From NCBI RefSeq assembly GCF_963675395.1, contig NZ_OY776223.1, forward strand, positions 1 through 64,000: a stretch of 64,000 bases of DNA, given 5' to 3'. This document shows positions 18,286 to 27,488 of this stretch, one piece after another (positions within the stretch are counted from its first letter, which is position 1; the number at the start of each line of letters is the position of its first letter). The stretch comes from an uncultured Vibrio sp. Lineage in GTDB: Bacteria > Pseudomonadota > Gammaproteobacteria > Enterobacterales > Vibrionaceae. Under the pieces are notes generated by a model. It did not search any database, was not told the origin of the DNA, and saw only the letters and a list, made by a program, of their open reading frames with translations. The position numbers were made by a program, and so were the translations under genes.

Positions 18286-18738
18286 CTAGTTCGCTAACGG
18301 TAAGTGGTCGATGGTGACGTCGATGAAGTGATAAACCATGTGCTTGTTTTTCTTCTGACAGTCTATGGGCATTGCGGCATAGTTTACGGTATATTGAGTG
18401 CCGCACACTCGACACCGAGTGAGATCGCCGTTGTTCCGATGTCGCATTATTTCAATGGTGTGGCCGCACGTTGGACAATGTTGCAACGGGATCCCCTCGT
18501 CCGAGTGCAATATAATGTGATCAGATTTACCACCTCTTCCTAAGTGGATTAAAACCGAATCAAATTGTGTCCCCAAATGTGCTTTAAGGATGTTTAATGC
18601 TCTGTTTACTCATAGGATCGCGATAGGGACGTTGGCTGGTCATCGCTTCAAACGCATCACAAAGAGAAACCAGTTTGACCTGTTTGGAGACAGAGCTGCT
18701 GGCTAGCCCTTCAGGGCAGCCCTGACTGATCTGCTCTT
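18286..18738 (-). pseudogene. C-terminal fragment of an HD-GYP protein with zinc ribbon
   Basis: The minus strand reads PEGLASSSVSKQVKLVSLCD then AFEAMTSQRPYRDPMSKQ, the end of an HD-GYP cyclic-di-GMP phosphodiesterase domain. One frameshift near 18605 separates it from ALNILKAHLGTQFDSVLIHL, the natural continuation. It ends in a zinc ribbon with CPTCGH and CRVCGT and a tail closing at 18286. The catalytic HD and GYP parts are missing because the 5' side is replaced by an ISL3 remnant. Confidence 0.7.
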
Positions 18739-18950
18739 TAAATCGACGATCTTTTCGGCAATACACATCGATAATCTGTGTCGATTCATCCACTTCAACG
18801 GAGTGAATTTTATGTCCTTTAGTACTGATAAATTGGGAACGGAGTTGAGTCAAAATGCAAATCGTCCATAGTGTTCAAAAAGAAGTTACTTATCAGTATG
18901 GTAGAGAGAGTTGATATCCGAGTTAGATTCAACAAAGCGGAGAAGCGCAC
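18739..18950 (-). mobile_element. ISL3 left-end remnant
   Basis: This is a diverged copy of 1159-1369. The minus strand codes HSVEVDESTQIIDVYCRKDR and then runs directly into the HD-GYP fragment. The outer end GCGGAGAAGCGC (18937-18948) is a mutated form of the ISL3 terminal repeat. It shows that an ISL3 copy once sat here and was deleted together with the front of the HD-GYP gene. Confidence 0.75.
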
Positions 18951-19020
18951 CTAAAATTATCCGAAAGTAATTTTCAGTCAGGGCGTATAGAGATCATTCA
19001 CGACTCAGTAATAATAGATA

Positions 19021-19167
19021 CTACATCGAATGGGAATATACATATTTAATTCCTCCTGTCATGTAGACCAATGCACATACTCCTAAGATTAAGCTAGTGA
19101 GCGCGAACATAGCAAAATATTTTATCCGCAAGTTTTCTATTTTAATACAGAAAAATTCTTTTATCAT
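19021..19167 (-). CDS. Small membrane protein
   Basis: A 48-residue protein with one membrane helix (YFAMFALTSLILGVCALVYM). It starts at 19167 with GAGG 7 bases upstream and lies 110 bases downstream of the EAL-domain gene on the same strand. Function unknown. Confidence 0.5.
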   Translation of the reverse strand: MIKEFFCIKIENLRIKYFAMFALTSLILGVCALVYMTGGIKYVYSHSM

Positions 19168-19277
19168 TATTACCTCATTAAATCCTAGAGACTTAATATT
19201 ATAGACAAGTTGTCTTTTTTAATTTGAAAACTTGACTGAATCTAAACTCATTAGATTAAATGTATAGTATTCATCTG

Positions 19278-20192
19278 CTATTGAATTTTGTTTATTAAAA
19301 CACTAGACCTATCATCCTCATGATTTTCTGCCATACCTGAAACATTGAAGGCCTTCATCGCATCTATATGATTTAGTGGGGGTAAAAAATAGTATCCTTG
19401 CATTAGAGAAACTATATTTTTAAACTGATTATATTGATATGATGTTTCAATACCTTGTAGAGAAACCATTGAGCAATGTGAAGATACAGCTTTAATTAAG
19501 AAGCCTAACTCACCATCTAAGTGATAATGAACTAACAATTCTCTATCAAGTTTAACCAAGTCCCAATGGAAAATATAAAGTAAGTTAAGGTTATATCTAT
19601 TATTAATTCTAAAGTTTTCAAAGAAAAGTAAAAAATTATTTCTTCTAAGTATATCCAGTCCTGTCTTAATGTTTCTATTTTTAATAACATTACTGGTATG
19701 ACCATTAAAGTTAATCTCAAAAGCAATTACATTCCTGCGATGAAGTGATGAGACTTTACTTAAAAATTCCTTATCTTCGATGCACGTGAATGGAATGTTA
19801 AGTGAGAATTTTAATGCTTTTCTATTGCTAATAAATACTTTGTTTATCCATTGGATTTTAGTTATCGCTACAAATTTTATTAAATCATCATCTAAATAAT
19901 TAAAAAAATCTTCACTTTCCATAAACTCACTACTAGTTCTGGTTACTCTACTTAAAACTTCGAATGCGTATAATTTCGCAGTTTTAGGTTCTAAAATAGG
20001 TTGAAGTAAAAATTTAAAGTCTGCAAATAATGTATTTTTATTTATTTCCATAAATACTCTAACACAATCATTATCAATAAAATCAAATTTAAAATTATTT
20101 ATATTATCACCCATATTTTTATCTATCTTTCTTTTAGTCGTTCTTTTATGAGAATTATGCTTGTGACTCGATTTATTAATGACTGTAGCCAA
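19278..20192 (-). CDS. EAL-domain protein with degenerate active site
   Basis: About 304 residues, with an EAL fold from residue 55 onwards. The EAL motif reads EVLSR (in AFEVLSRVTR), the DDFG motif is replaced by FENFR, KLDREL keeps the lysine region, and the AEGVET motif reads LQGIET. Several metal-binding acidic residues are therefore lost. Such proteins usually do not hydrolyse cyclic-di-GMP and act by binding it or other proteins. The start could also be the ATG at 20114 (MGDNINNFKF). The gene is unusually AT-rich compared with its neighbours. Confidence 0.7.
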   Translation of the reverse strand: MATVINKSSHKHNSHKRTTKRKIDKNMGDNINNFKFDFIDNDCVRVFMEINKNTLFADFKFLLQPILEPKTAKLYAFEVLSRVTRTSSEFMESEDFFNYLDDDLIKFVAITKIQWINKVFISNRKALKFSLNIPFTCIEDKEFLSKVSSLHRRNVIAFEINFNGHTSNVIKNRNIKTGLDILRRNNFLLFFENFRINNRYNLNLLYIFHWDLVKLDRELLVHYHLDGELGFLIKAVSSHCSMVSLQGIETSYQYNQFKNIVSLMQGYYFLPPLNHIDAMKAFNVSGMAENHEDDRSSVLINKIQ

Positions 20193-20284
20193 TAAGAGCG
20201 AGATTTATTTAAAATAGTAACTTAAGCATCAAAGGGTAATGACCCAGAGATGCTTGTGTAATGAATTTGATGTAAATGATGGAC

Positions 20285-20650
20285 TTAGAGTGTCACTAAT
20301 TTTCCAGCCCTTACTGCCAATCCTGGCAAATAGGCTAACTTATCGGCTGACATCTTTGTACTATTTGGAAGGGTTATGTGGTTTACCATCCAAACGACAC
20401 ACCCCTGCTCTAAATTAAACAAGCAGCGTACTTGAGAGTACAAAGTGCCATCATCGAATGCTTCCGAGACAGGGTTAGCAACTCCGTTCCATGTTTGTTG
20501 CAGTTCTTCCAGCTTTACATTGAGGCTTAAAGTTATTACTTCAGGTTCGACATCCTTAACAACCGTCATGGTTATACGCGACTGCTGACCGTTTACGTCG
20601 AGATGAATTTGATGAGGAATTTGTTCATCGTTCCATTGAAGTTTTTTCAT
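20285..20650 (-). CDS. Conserved hypothetical, coupled to yhcH-like gene
   Basis: A 121-residue protein starting MKKLQWNDEQIP. Its ATG overlaps the stop of the YhcH-family gene (TAATG), which suggests translational coupling. It looks soluble and beta-rich. No family is recognised. Its position at the end of a GH3-yhcH transcript suggests a role in uronate or sugar handling. Confidence 0.6.
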   Translation of the reverse strand: MKKLQWNDEQIPHQIHLDVNGQQSRITMTVVKDVEPEVITLSLNVKLEELQQTWNGVANPVSEAFDDGTLYSQVRCLFNLEQGCVVWMVNHITLPNSTKMSADKLAYLPGLAVRAGKLVTL

Positions 20651-21123
20651 TATTGGGTCTCCAGCCATGTTCTAGAAATCTTGATTACCGCTTTGCGCAC
20701 TGACATTGGTCGGTTGACTGAAATAAGCGGTCGGTGAGGTTGCTCTGTATTAAAAATTAGATAATCATCTTTCTTCAAATCTATATATTGTTCGTTGATG
20801 ATTTCTTCACCGAATGCAATGTCGCGCTCTTCCAGATAATTTTCATTAATACTTAGAAATGGGTGTACGCTGAAGCCAAAGCGTTCTTCACCTTCTAACA
20901 AAATTTGAACATCAATGTATTTTTTGTGCATTTCTGCTTTTCGTGCTTGTAGGGCTTCAGTGTTGTCATCAACGACAAAGAAAAATACATCATCGCCTTT
21001 TATCAAATATCGTCCATTTTCAATAGATTGCTCTAGTTGGTATTTTACCTGTTTTATTATGTTGCGCAGAGCTGGAGAGAGTATATGATCCCCGTCTAGG
21101 CTTGCTAAGTTTCCCTTGTACAT
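20650..21123 (-). CDS. YhcH/YjgK/YiaL family protein
   Basis: A 157-residue cupin-like protein of the DUF386 family. Recognisable segments are FFVVDDNTEALQARKAEMHK then YIDVQILLEGEERFGF, and DYLIFNTEQPHRP, with histidines and acids that bind metal in relatives. Family members accompany sialic-acid and other sugar catabolic operons and are thought to act on sugar isomers or anomers. The ATG at 21123 (MYKGN) is preferred because GAGG lies 7 bases upstream. A long hairpin (21163-21196) lies between it and the GH3 gene. Confidence 0.75.
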   Translation of the reverse strand: MYKGNLASLDGDHILSPALRNIIKQVKYQLEQSIENGRYLIKGDDVFFFVVDDNTEALQARKAEMHKKYIDVQILLEGEERFGFSVHPFLSINENYLEERDIAFGEEIINEQYIDLKKDDYLIFNTEQPHRPLISVNRPMSVRKAVIKISRTWLETQ

Positions 21124-21236
21124 ACATTCCTCGTTAAAGTTGCGCACAATTGAAAATAAGTAGAAAGGCGTCAGGAGATTTAGTCCAGCGCCTTTCGGTT
21201 CTTAAGTTCCAGTTAACATTACTTTTATTTGGTCTA

Positions 21237-23498
21237 TCAGTATCCGTCTTTTCCGTATCCAAACTCGTATAACGTATCTCCTTCAGAGTAACCAGGAGCA
21301 TCGGATGCCTGATCAACGATCGCTTGAGCTTTGTTTGCTAGAGCAAACGGCAGTTTACCTTTCGGTGAGAATTGGCCTGTAAGAACGTCGAATAGAGCTT
21401 CATCATTAGACCCAAAGGTCGCGAGAATTGCGCCCGTATTCTTAAGACCACTTGCATCATCCATGACGAACGGTTGTCGGAAGTAAACTGAAAGTACGGT
21501 ATTTTCCGCTCCAACCGTGCTCATAACTTGCTGGATTTCCGCGAGGGAAGGACTGATATCCCATGTTTCAGCTGTTGCCATATTGGTGAAGTCAAGTACG
21601 TCAACTTCATCAAATTTGGCTCCACCAAAGACTAGTAAGCCAGTGTTTTTGTTTGTAACACGAACACGTATTACGGCCTTATCAGCTGTATTCATGTCTG
21701 TCACTTCCGTAAATCCGTAATCCTCAGCAACGCCTTCGTTCACACCCAGTGTGTACAGCTTCACGCTAGATGCATCTGCACCAGATGGTAGTGGAAGAAG
21801 TGAGTTTTGGTTTTCTAGCAGTATGATTGACTTACGTTGCGCAAGATCGGCTTTAGCCTGATGTTCTGCACTGCCGACAATGCTGTTTGCCAGACTAGCG
21901 TCGACGTATGGATTTTCAAATAACCCTAGCTCGAATTGTACTGTCAACAGGCGCGTTACAGATTCATCAATACGGGATTCAGGAATTTCTCCCTCTTGCA
22001 CTGCACTCAGGATGTCAGCATTCAGGTGGAAACCAGAGAACACATCGGTTCCAGCATCAATTGCGATTTTAAACAGTTCGTTTTTGGATTTGTCTTGAAG
22101 TCCCCAGGCACGGTTATTTTGTACAGTTTCGTCGTCTGGTAGACCAATGTTAGGCTCATTAATGATCCCGGTATCCGAGTTTATTACCCCAGTGAAGCCC
22201 AATTGTTGACGTAATAGACCATCAAGAATACCAGCCGAAAATGCGACACCTACGTTACCTGTCGGTGTACCGGCAGTAGCTTCTGTGTTGTAATCGTTAC
22301 TAGGAACCCTAATGGTATCTTGTACGCGGGTTGAAACTACATCAGCTAATGACAGATCTTTCCCATCAGACGTGCTAGTACCAACATAGAGATTAGTGCC
22401 ATCATCAGCGACTGTCTGACCTGCTGCTAGATCGCTTAATTTCCATTCACCACCACCAACGACACCGTAGTAAGGCATGATTGATGCCACACCAGCCTTA
22501 ATGGCTGCGCTAAACGGTTTTACATGATAGTCGAAATTATTGGTTGGGTAGCTTTGATGTTGACCGGCTAAATAATGTGGATCTAAACCTAGAAATTGTG
22601 GGCCGCCACCAGGGAAGTGTTTCATAGTCAAAACAATACTTTCATTACTGACTTCTTTACCTTGTAGCTTGGTAACTAGAGCTGTCATGATATCTGCGGT
22701 TAGATCTGAATCCTCAGAGAAAGTTTCATGTACACGATACCAACGAGGCTCTGTAGACAAATCGGCCATATAACCGTACATACCGCGTAGACCAATGGCA
22801 TGCCATTCTTTTCTCATGATTTCCGCAAACTCTTCGATTCCCTGCATGTTACCATCACTTAAAGCCATGGAAGCCAGACCTGCTTCTTTAGGCCACTCCG
22901 AGAATGCGCCAGCAGATACGTTGATACCTGGTTTGGCATTTGGGTCTAAGTGATTACGCGCGTTAGACTTAAACAGAGAAGGGATACCTAAACGAGTTGC
23001 TTCGCTAAGCTCTTGTACAGAGTTCATGTACTGAGCCGCTTCTTTTGGTGAAATCGGAGCACTGCTGCGGCCTGTAATTACATCTCCACTTGGATTACGT
23101 TCAGACTCTTCCATCGCATCTACCTCATCCTGAGTTAAGATTGAATTTCTGAATATAAAGCGATTCATCTTCTGCTGCTCGATATATTCGACATGGGTTT
23201 CGTTGGTCTGACCGTATGGTGCTGCATTCATGGTATCAATAAGCATCATGCCGACTTTCTCTTCGAGAGTCATACGACTTACGAGATCAGAAATTCTTTC
23301 GGAAGTTGATTTACGCCAATCCTCATACGGATCAAGTTCGCCATTTTTGTTTAGGTCTTTGAACTGATAGCCGTCTTTCTCGAGTACTGTCGCTACTCGT
23401 GTCCCTAATATTGGTTGATCATATTTGTCATTGGAGTTGCAGCCACTCAATAAAATAGCTAGCGCCAGAGGAGTAAGGCAGAAGTAAGATTTTTTCAT
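21237..23498 (-). CDS. Glycoside hydrolase family 3 lipoprotein
   Basis: A 753-residue GH3 enzyme with a lipoprotein signal peptide (lipobox LLSGC, Cys20). An EF-hand-like DLNKNGELDPYED lies at 48-60. The KHFPGG substrate motif is at 293-298 and the probable nucleophile is Asp442 in VINSDTG. The C-terminal GH3 domain covers about 540-753. It should act in the periplasm or on the outer membrane and release a terminal beta-linked sugar from oligosaccharides. A UxuR-like operator lies 104 bases upstream. That places it in the glucuronide regulon and suggests substrates containing glucuronic acid, but the specificity is not visible. Confidence 0.85.
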   Translation of the reverse strand: MKKSYFCLTPLALAILLSGCNSNDKYDQPILGTRVATVLEKDGYQFKDLNKNGELDPYEDWRKSTSERISDLVSRMTLEEKVGMMLIDTMNAAPYGQTNETHVEYIEQQKMNRFIFRNSILTQDEVDAMEESERNPSGDVITGRSSAPISPKEAAQYMNSVQELSEATRLGIPSLFKSNARNHLDPNAKPGINVSAGAFSEWPKEAGLASMALSDGNMQGIEEFAEIMRKEWHAIGLRGMYGYMADLSTEPRWYRVHETFSEDSDLTADIMTALVTKLQGKEVSNESIVLTMKHFPGGGPQFLGLDPHYLAGQHQSYPTNNFDYHVKPFSAAIKAGVASIMPYYGVVGGGEWKLSDLAAGQTVADDGTNLYVGTSTSDGKDLSLADVVSTRVQDTIRVPSNDYNTEATAGTPTGNVGVAFSAGILDGLLRQQLGFTGVINSDTGIINEPNIGLPDDETVQNNRAWGLQDKSKNELFKIAIDAGTDVFSGFHLNADILSAVQEGEIPESRIDESVTRLLTVQFELGLFENPYVDASLANSIVGSAEHQAKADLAQRKSIILLENQNSLLPLPSGADASSVKLYTLGVNEGVAEDYGFTEVTDMNTADKAVIRVRVTNKNTGLLVFGGAKFDEVDVLDFTNMATAETWDISPSLAEIQQVMSTVGAENTVLSVYFRQPFVMDDASGLKNTGAILATFGSNDEALFDVLTGQFSPKGKLPFALANKAQAIVDQASDAPGYSEGDTLYEFGYGKDGY

Positions 23499-23773
23499 TT
23501 GTTGTTTTCCTGTTGTAGGGTTCAGTTAAAAGTTAACAGGGATTAAATATTGCTCAACCAAATAGTTTTAATATTGAGATATTGATCGCCCAATTTATTA
23601 ATTTGGTAAACCAAAGTATTTTAAGACAACGAAATGAAATTTTGAAGCGATGCGAAAAAGACCTAATTTAACTTAGCTTAACTGGACTTAAATTAAGCCA
23701 GCATTCTTCAATGGGTTTAGTACGCTGAAATATATTCAGAATATGGCACCGTAATGAGTTATGTAATAAGGTG
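23499..23773. promoter_or_regulatory. GH3 promoter region with UxuR-like operator
   Basis: TTTGGTAAACCAAAG (23602-23616) carries the palindrome TTGGTAAACCAA at 23603-23614, matching the ATTGGTnnACCAAT sites seen elsewhere in the window. Another half-like CTCAACCAAATAG lies near 23552. The remainder shows a TTAA-rich imperfect repeat near 23667-23700 and no gene. Confidence 0.7.
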
Positions 23774-24298
23774 TTAGTCTGTAGTAATGACCTGATTTAT
23801 AGGTTGTTTTTTTCTTATGTCGTATAGCCTGTATATAGTGATTAAATTCGTAATAATAAAACATCCTTCAACCATCGAACCTCCGATAGAACCCAACCAA
23901 ATATTATGTGTTATCCAACAGAAGGAATTGATTAAAATAAATAGCCTGAGCTTAATACCTTGTTTTGTAAATAGTGCCCAAGTCGCGATAGAGGATCCGA
24001 ATACTGTAATAAATTCAAAAATACTATCGACATTAGGCAATGTCATCGCCCACATCGATAGAATGAAAAACCACATGACCTTTTTAGATTGAGTTTTAAT
24101 AGAGGCTAAACTTCTCAAGCCATTAAATATCACTCCAATAGTAGCCACTAATGCACCCATGAGGAAAAAATGAATGGCCATAAAAAAGCAAAATATAACC
24201 ATTTGAATCCGAAAGCGGCGGTCATTTTTCTGCAAAAATGCAGCTAAGCCTATGATAAAAGCTATGCCGCCAACACTTTGTGCTAGCCACGTTTCCAT
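23774..24298 (-). CDS. YgjV-family inner membrane protein
   Basis: A 174-residue protein with about six membrane helices, beginning METWLAQSVGGIAF, with SLASIKTQSKKVMWFF and NSFCWITHNIWLGS segments typical of the Imp-YgjV family. Function unknown; in E. coli ygjV lies beside uxaCA. The ATG at 24298 is chosen for the GGAG 8 bases upstream. It sits 167 bases downstream of eda on the same strand. Confidence 0.7.
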   Translation of the reverse strand: METWLAQSVGGIAFIIGLAAFLQKNDRRFRIQMVIFCFFMAIHFFLMGALVATIGVIFNGLRSLASIKTQSKKVMWFFILSMWAMTLPNVDSIFEFITVFGSSIATWALFTKQGIKLRLFILINSFCWITHNIWLGSIGGSMVEGCFIITNLITIYRLYDIRKKQPINQVITTD

Positions 24299-24465
24299 GT
24301 GACATCTCCACATTACGAACGACTTATCGCCTCTCTGGCAATAAGTCGTAACAGTCAATACTTCATAATCATTCTGATTAAGGGCTAATCAAGAGATTTT
24401 GCTAATGCTTAATGCATTCCTAAACACTATTAGTGTGCCTTATTAAAAACACTCTGTTTCGAGTT

Positions 24466-25095
24466 TTAGGATTGAATCAACGCAACTGCTTCACGGGTGA
24501 GCCGAGCTAATTCGTCCCAGTCTCCTTTTTCAATTAAGGATTTTTCTACCATCCAGGTACCGCCACAAGCGATTACTCGTGGGATAGCGAGGTAATCGTT
24601 GATATTAGAAGGTTTAATACCACCAGTCGGCATCAGTTCCAGATTGGTATAAGGCGCTAGCAAAGATTTGACCATGTTAATTCCGCCAGATGGCTCTGCT
24701 GGAAAGAACTTCATGGTGGTAAGACCCATTTCAAGAGCTGCTTCAACAGCGCTTGGGTTATTCACCCCAGGAATGATTTCGATATTGAGTTCTTGACAGG
24801 CGCGCACGGTGTTTGGATTAAAACCCGGAGAAACAATGAAGGTTGCGCCTGCTTCTTTTGCTGCAATAACCTGCTCACGGTTAAGTACTGTACCAGCGCC
24901 GATTAACATCTCTGGTTGCGACTCGCGCAGCAGGCGAATCGCTTTTTCTGCCGCTTCTGAACGAAAAGTAATTTCGGCGACTGGCAGCCCGTTTTCAACC
25001 AACACTTTACCTAAAGGAATGATGTCCTCAGCATTGTCGATGGCAATAACAGGAATAATTTTAAGATCTTTGATTTGTTGTTTAATGTCAGACAT
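24466..25095 (-). CDS. eda: KDPG/KHG aldolase
   Basis: A 209-residue class I aldolase that cleaves 2-keto-3-deoxy-6-phosphogluconate to pyruvate and glyceraldehyde-3-phosphate. Motifs are AEITFR with Glu41, IGAGTV (65-70), the Schiff-base Lys129 in TTMKFFPAE, and MPTGGIKPSN. It is the last gene of the dctQM-uxuB-uxaC-kdgK-eda operon, 9 bases after kdgK. Confidence 0.95.
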   Translation of the reverse strand: MSDIKQQIKDLKIIPVIAIDNAEDIIPLGKVLVENGLPVAEITFRSEAAEKAIRLLRESQPEMLIGAGTVLNREQVIAAKEAGATFIVSPGFNPNTVRACQELNIEIIPGVNNPSAVEAALEMGLTTMKFFPAEPSGGINMVKSLLAPYTNLELMPTGGIKPSNINDYLAIPRVIACGGTWMVEKSLIEKGDWDELARLTREAVALIQS

Positions 25096-25104
25096 TTTTC
25101 TTCC

Positions 25105-26061
25105 TTATTGAGCTTTTAAAGCTGATTGAGTATAAATTTTGTCGATGATCGCGCCACGATGCTGAATTACGGTTCCGGCAAGTTGGTTACCTCTATGACA
25201 TGACTCGACCAATCCGTTTCCGTCTAGGTATGCCGATAGAAAACCACCATTGAATGAATCACCGGCAGACGTTGTGTCCACCACTTGTTCGACAGGGGTA
25301 GTGGTGACGATGCGAGCTTCCTTTTCAACCTCCTGAACCAAGCATCCATCCGGTCCGGTTTTGACTACACAACGGCGTACACCGAGGCTTAGTAATCGGT
25401 TAAGTGTGCGTGCTGGTGTCGCATCCCCCCACAATTGTTGCTCGTCATCAAAGGTTACTAGTGCTAAGTCGGTTAACTGGTACATAGTTTCGTAGATGAA
25501 TTTGACGGTAGCGTTATTGTCATTTGGCCAGAGCGCTTGGCGAAAATTGCTATCAAAGGCTATTTCCACTCCATTCTGACGTAGTTCGGATAATAAGCTC
25601 AGAAGCTCGACCCGATCCTCTTCAGGAAGAATGGCAAGGCTAATACCACTGACGAAAACCATGTCGACTTTTGTAAGTGCGGACTCGATATCGGCAATTT
25701 GGGGGTGCTGCATGATATAGCGCGCCGCAGATTGATTACGCCAGTATAAAAATGTTCGTTCTCCCTGATCGTCGAGTTGAATCAGATACAGGCCAGGCGA
25801 ACGATGGTGATCGCGTAGTGTAAACGACGTATCTATCCCTTCTTGTTCCCAACGGTTAAGCATACCTTCGCTAAGAGGATCGGTACCCAGAGCAGTAACA
25901 TAAGAGACTTTAATTTTTTCAGGGTGCAAATTGGCTTCACGCCCTCTACAAAGATACACGGCAGCATTAAGAGTGTCTCCGCCGTAAGTCTGTTGCATAG
26001 GGCCGAACGGCTTGCCGTTCAGCTCAATCATACACTCACCGATAATGGCGATGTGTTTCAT
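25105..26061 (-). CDS. kdgK: 2-keto-3-deoxygluconate kinase
   Basis: A 318-residue PfkB-family sugar kinase. The N-terminal GECMIELNGK and GGDTLNAAVYL and the C-terminal VDTTSAGDSFNGGFLSAYL are the family signatures, with the catalytic Asp in AGDSF. It phosphorylates KDG from uronate breakdown to KDPG for Eda. It starts 3 bases after uxaC ends and is tightly coupled. Confidence 0.93.
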   Translation of the reverse strand: MKHIAIIGECMIELNGKPFGPMQQTYGGDTLNAAVYLCRGREANLHPEKIKVSYVTALGTDPLSEGMLNRWEQEGIDTSFTLRDHHRSPGLYLIQLDDQGERTFLYWRNQSAARYIMQHPQIADIESALTKVDMVFVSGISLAILPEEDRVELLSLLSELRQNGVEIAFDSNFRQALWPNDNNATVKFIYETMYQLTDLALVTFDDEQQLWGDATPARTLNRLLSLGVRRCVVKTGPDGCLVQEVEKEARIVTTTPVEQVVDTTSAGDSFNGGFLSAYLDGNGLVESCHRGNQLAGTVIQHRGAIIDKIYTQSALKAQ

Positions 26062-26064
26062 TGC

Positions 26065-27477
26065 TTAAACCCTCTCTTCAAAATAACGTTTGGCATTACC
26101 AAAGCAAATATTCTCAACCATTGGGCCAAGCAGTGATAAGTCGTTCGGGACTTCGCCATTTTCAGCCCAGCGACCAATCATGTCACATAGAATACGGCGG
26201 AAATATTCGTGGCGGGTGTAGGATAAAAAGCTGCGAGAGTCCGTCAGCATGCCGACAAACTGGCTTAGCAGGCCAAGTTGTGAGAGCTGTTCCATCTGAC
26301 GCTGCATACCGTCTTTCTGATCGTTAAACCACCAACCAGAACCAAACTGAACTTTGCCAGCAATGCCACCGCTCTGGAAGTTACCAATCATGGTCGCCAT
26401 CATTTCGTTGTCTCTTGGATTGAGGCAATACAAAATAGTTCTAGGCAGCTCATTGGATTTATCCATCTCATCCAGCAGGTGGGCGAGTTCAAAAGCAAAC
26501 GGACGATCTCCAATTGAATCGAAACCAGAATCTGCACCCAATAGTTGGAACATGCGGCTGTTGTTATTACGTTGTGCACCAATATGGAGTTGCATCACCC
26601 AACCCAATTGGGCATAGCGTTGGCCTAGCCAGACTTGAAGTGCAGTACTAAATTGAGCAACTTCCAGTTCGTTTAAAACGTGACCATTAAGACGACGAGC
26701 GAGAATATCGTCTAGGATGCTTTTTTCAGGGATCTTAGCGAAACGAACAACTTCTATACCATGATCTGCGGCTTTGCAGCCGTATTCGTTGAAATACTGT
26801 AAACGGACTTCTAATGCATCGCACAGTTCGTCAAAGGTGGCGATATCTACGTCCGCAACTTGAGACAGTTGAAGAATATAATCCGCGAAACCTTCTAGCT
26901 CGATCTTAAATGCTTTGTCAGGACGCCAGCTTGGTAATACAGCAATATCGAAGCTAGGGTCTTGAGCGATAGTGAGATGGTGTTCAAGTGAATCAATCGG
27001 ATCATCCGTAGTCCCGGCCATAACAACATTCATCTGCTGCATAATGCCACGCGCGCTGAACTCTGGGGAGGCGAGCATTTCATTACACTGTTGCCATATA
27101 GTGTCTGCATTTTCAGGTCCAAACAGCGTATTAGTAATGCCAAATGGGCGACGCAGTTCCAGGTGAGTCCAGTGATACAATGGATTCCCAAGTGTCTGTG
27201 GTACGGTATTGGCCCAAGCGAGGTACTTGTCGTAGTCGCTTGCATCACCAGTAATCAGTTGCTCGTTAACTCCCGCGGAGCGCATGCCACGCCATTTGTA
27301 ATGATCACCGGCCAACCAAATTTGAGTCAGGTTTTCGAAACTAAGATCGTTTGCAACCTCGGTAGGATTAAGATGGCAATGGTAATCATAGATAGGTTGT
27401 TTACTGGCATGCTCATGGTAGAGGCGTCGAGCGGTTTCGGTTGACAGTAAAAAATCTTCGCACATAAAATCTTTCAT
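26065..27477 (-). CDS. uxaC: Glucuronate isomerase
   Basis: A 470-residue uronate isomerase converting D-glucuronate to D-fructuronate (and galacturonate to tagaturonate). YDYHCHLNP near residues 30-38 supplies metal-binding histidines, and [20 protein letters not shown] is the family's C-terminal signature. The start at 27477 has AAGGA 8 bases upstream. Full length for the family. Confidence 0.95.
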   Translation of the reverse strand: MKDFMCEDFLLSTETARRLYHEHASKQPIYDYHCHLNPTEVANDLSFENLTQIWLAGDHYKWRGMRSAGVNEQLITGDASDYDKYLAWANTVPQTLGNPLYHWTHLELRRPFGITNTLFGPENADTIWQQCNEMLASPEFSARGIMQQMNVVMAGTTDDPIDSLEHHLTIAQDPSFDIAVLPSWRPDKAFKIELEGFADYILQLSQVADVDIATFDELCDALEVRLQYFNEYGCKAADHGIEVVRFAKIPEKSILDDILARRLNGHVLNELEVAQFSTALQVWLGQRYAQLGWVMQLHIGAQRNNNSRMFQLLGADSGFDSIGDRPFAFELAHLLDEMDKSNELPRTILYCLNPRDNEMMATMIGNFQSGGIAGKVQFGSGWWFNDQKDGMQRQMEQLSQLGLLSQFVGMLTDSRSFLSYTRHEYFRRILCDMIGRWAENGEVPNDLSLLGPMVENICFGNAKRYFEERV

Positions 27478-27488
27478 CGTTGCGATCC

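Noticed and set aside
18584..18853. Apparent 89-residue protein joining VDESTQIIDVYCRKDR and an HD-GYP end
   Set aside because: The first part is an ISL3 transposase remnant; the frame is a chance fusion and not a gene.
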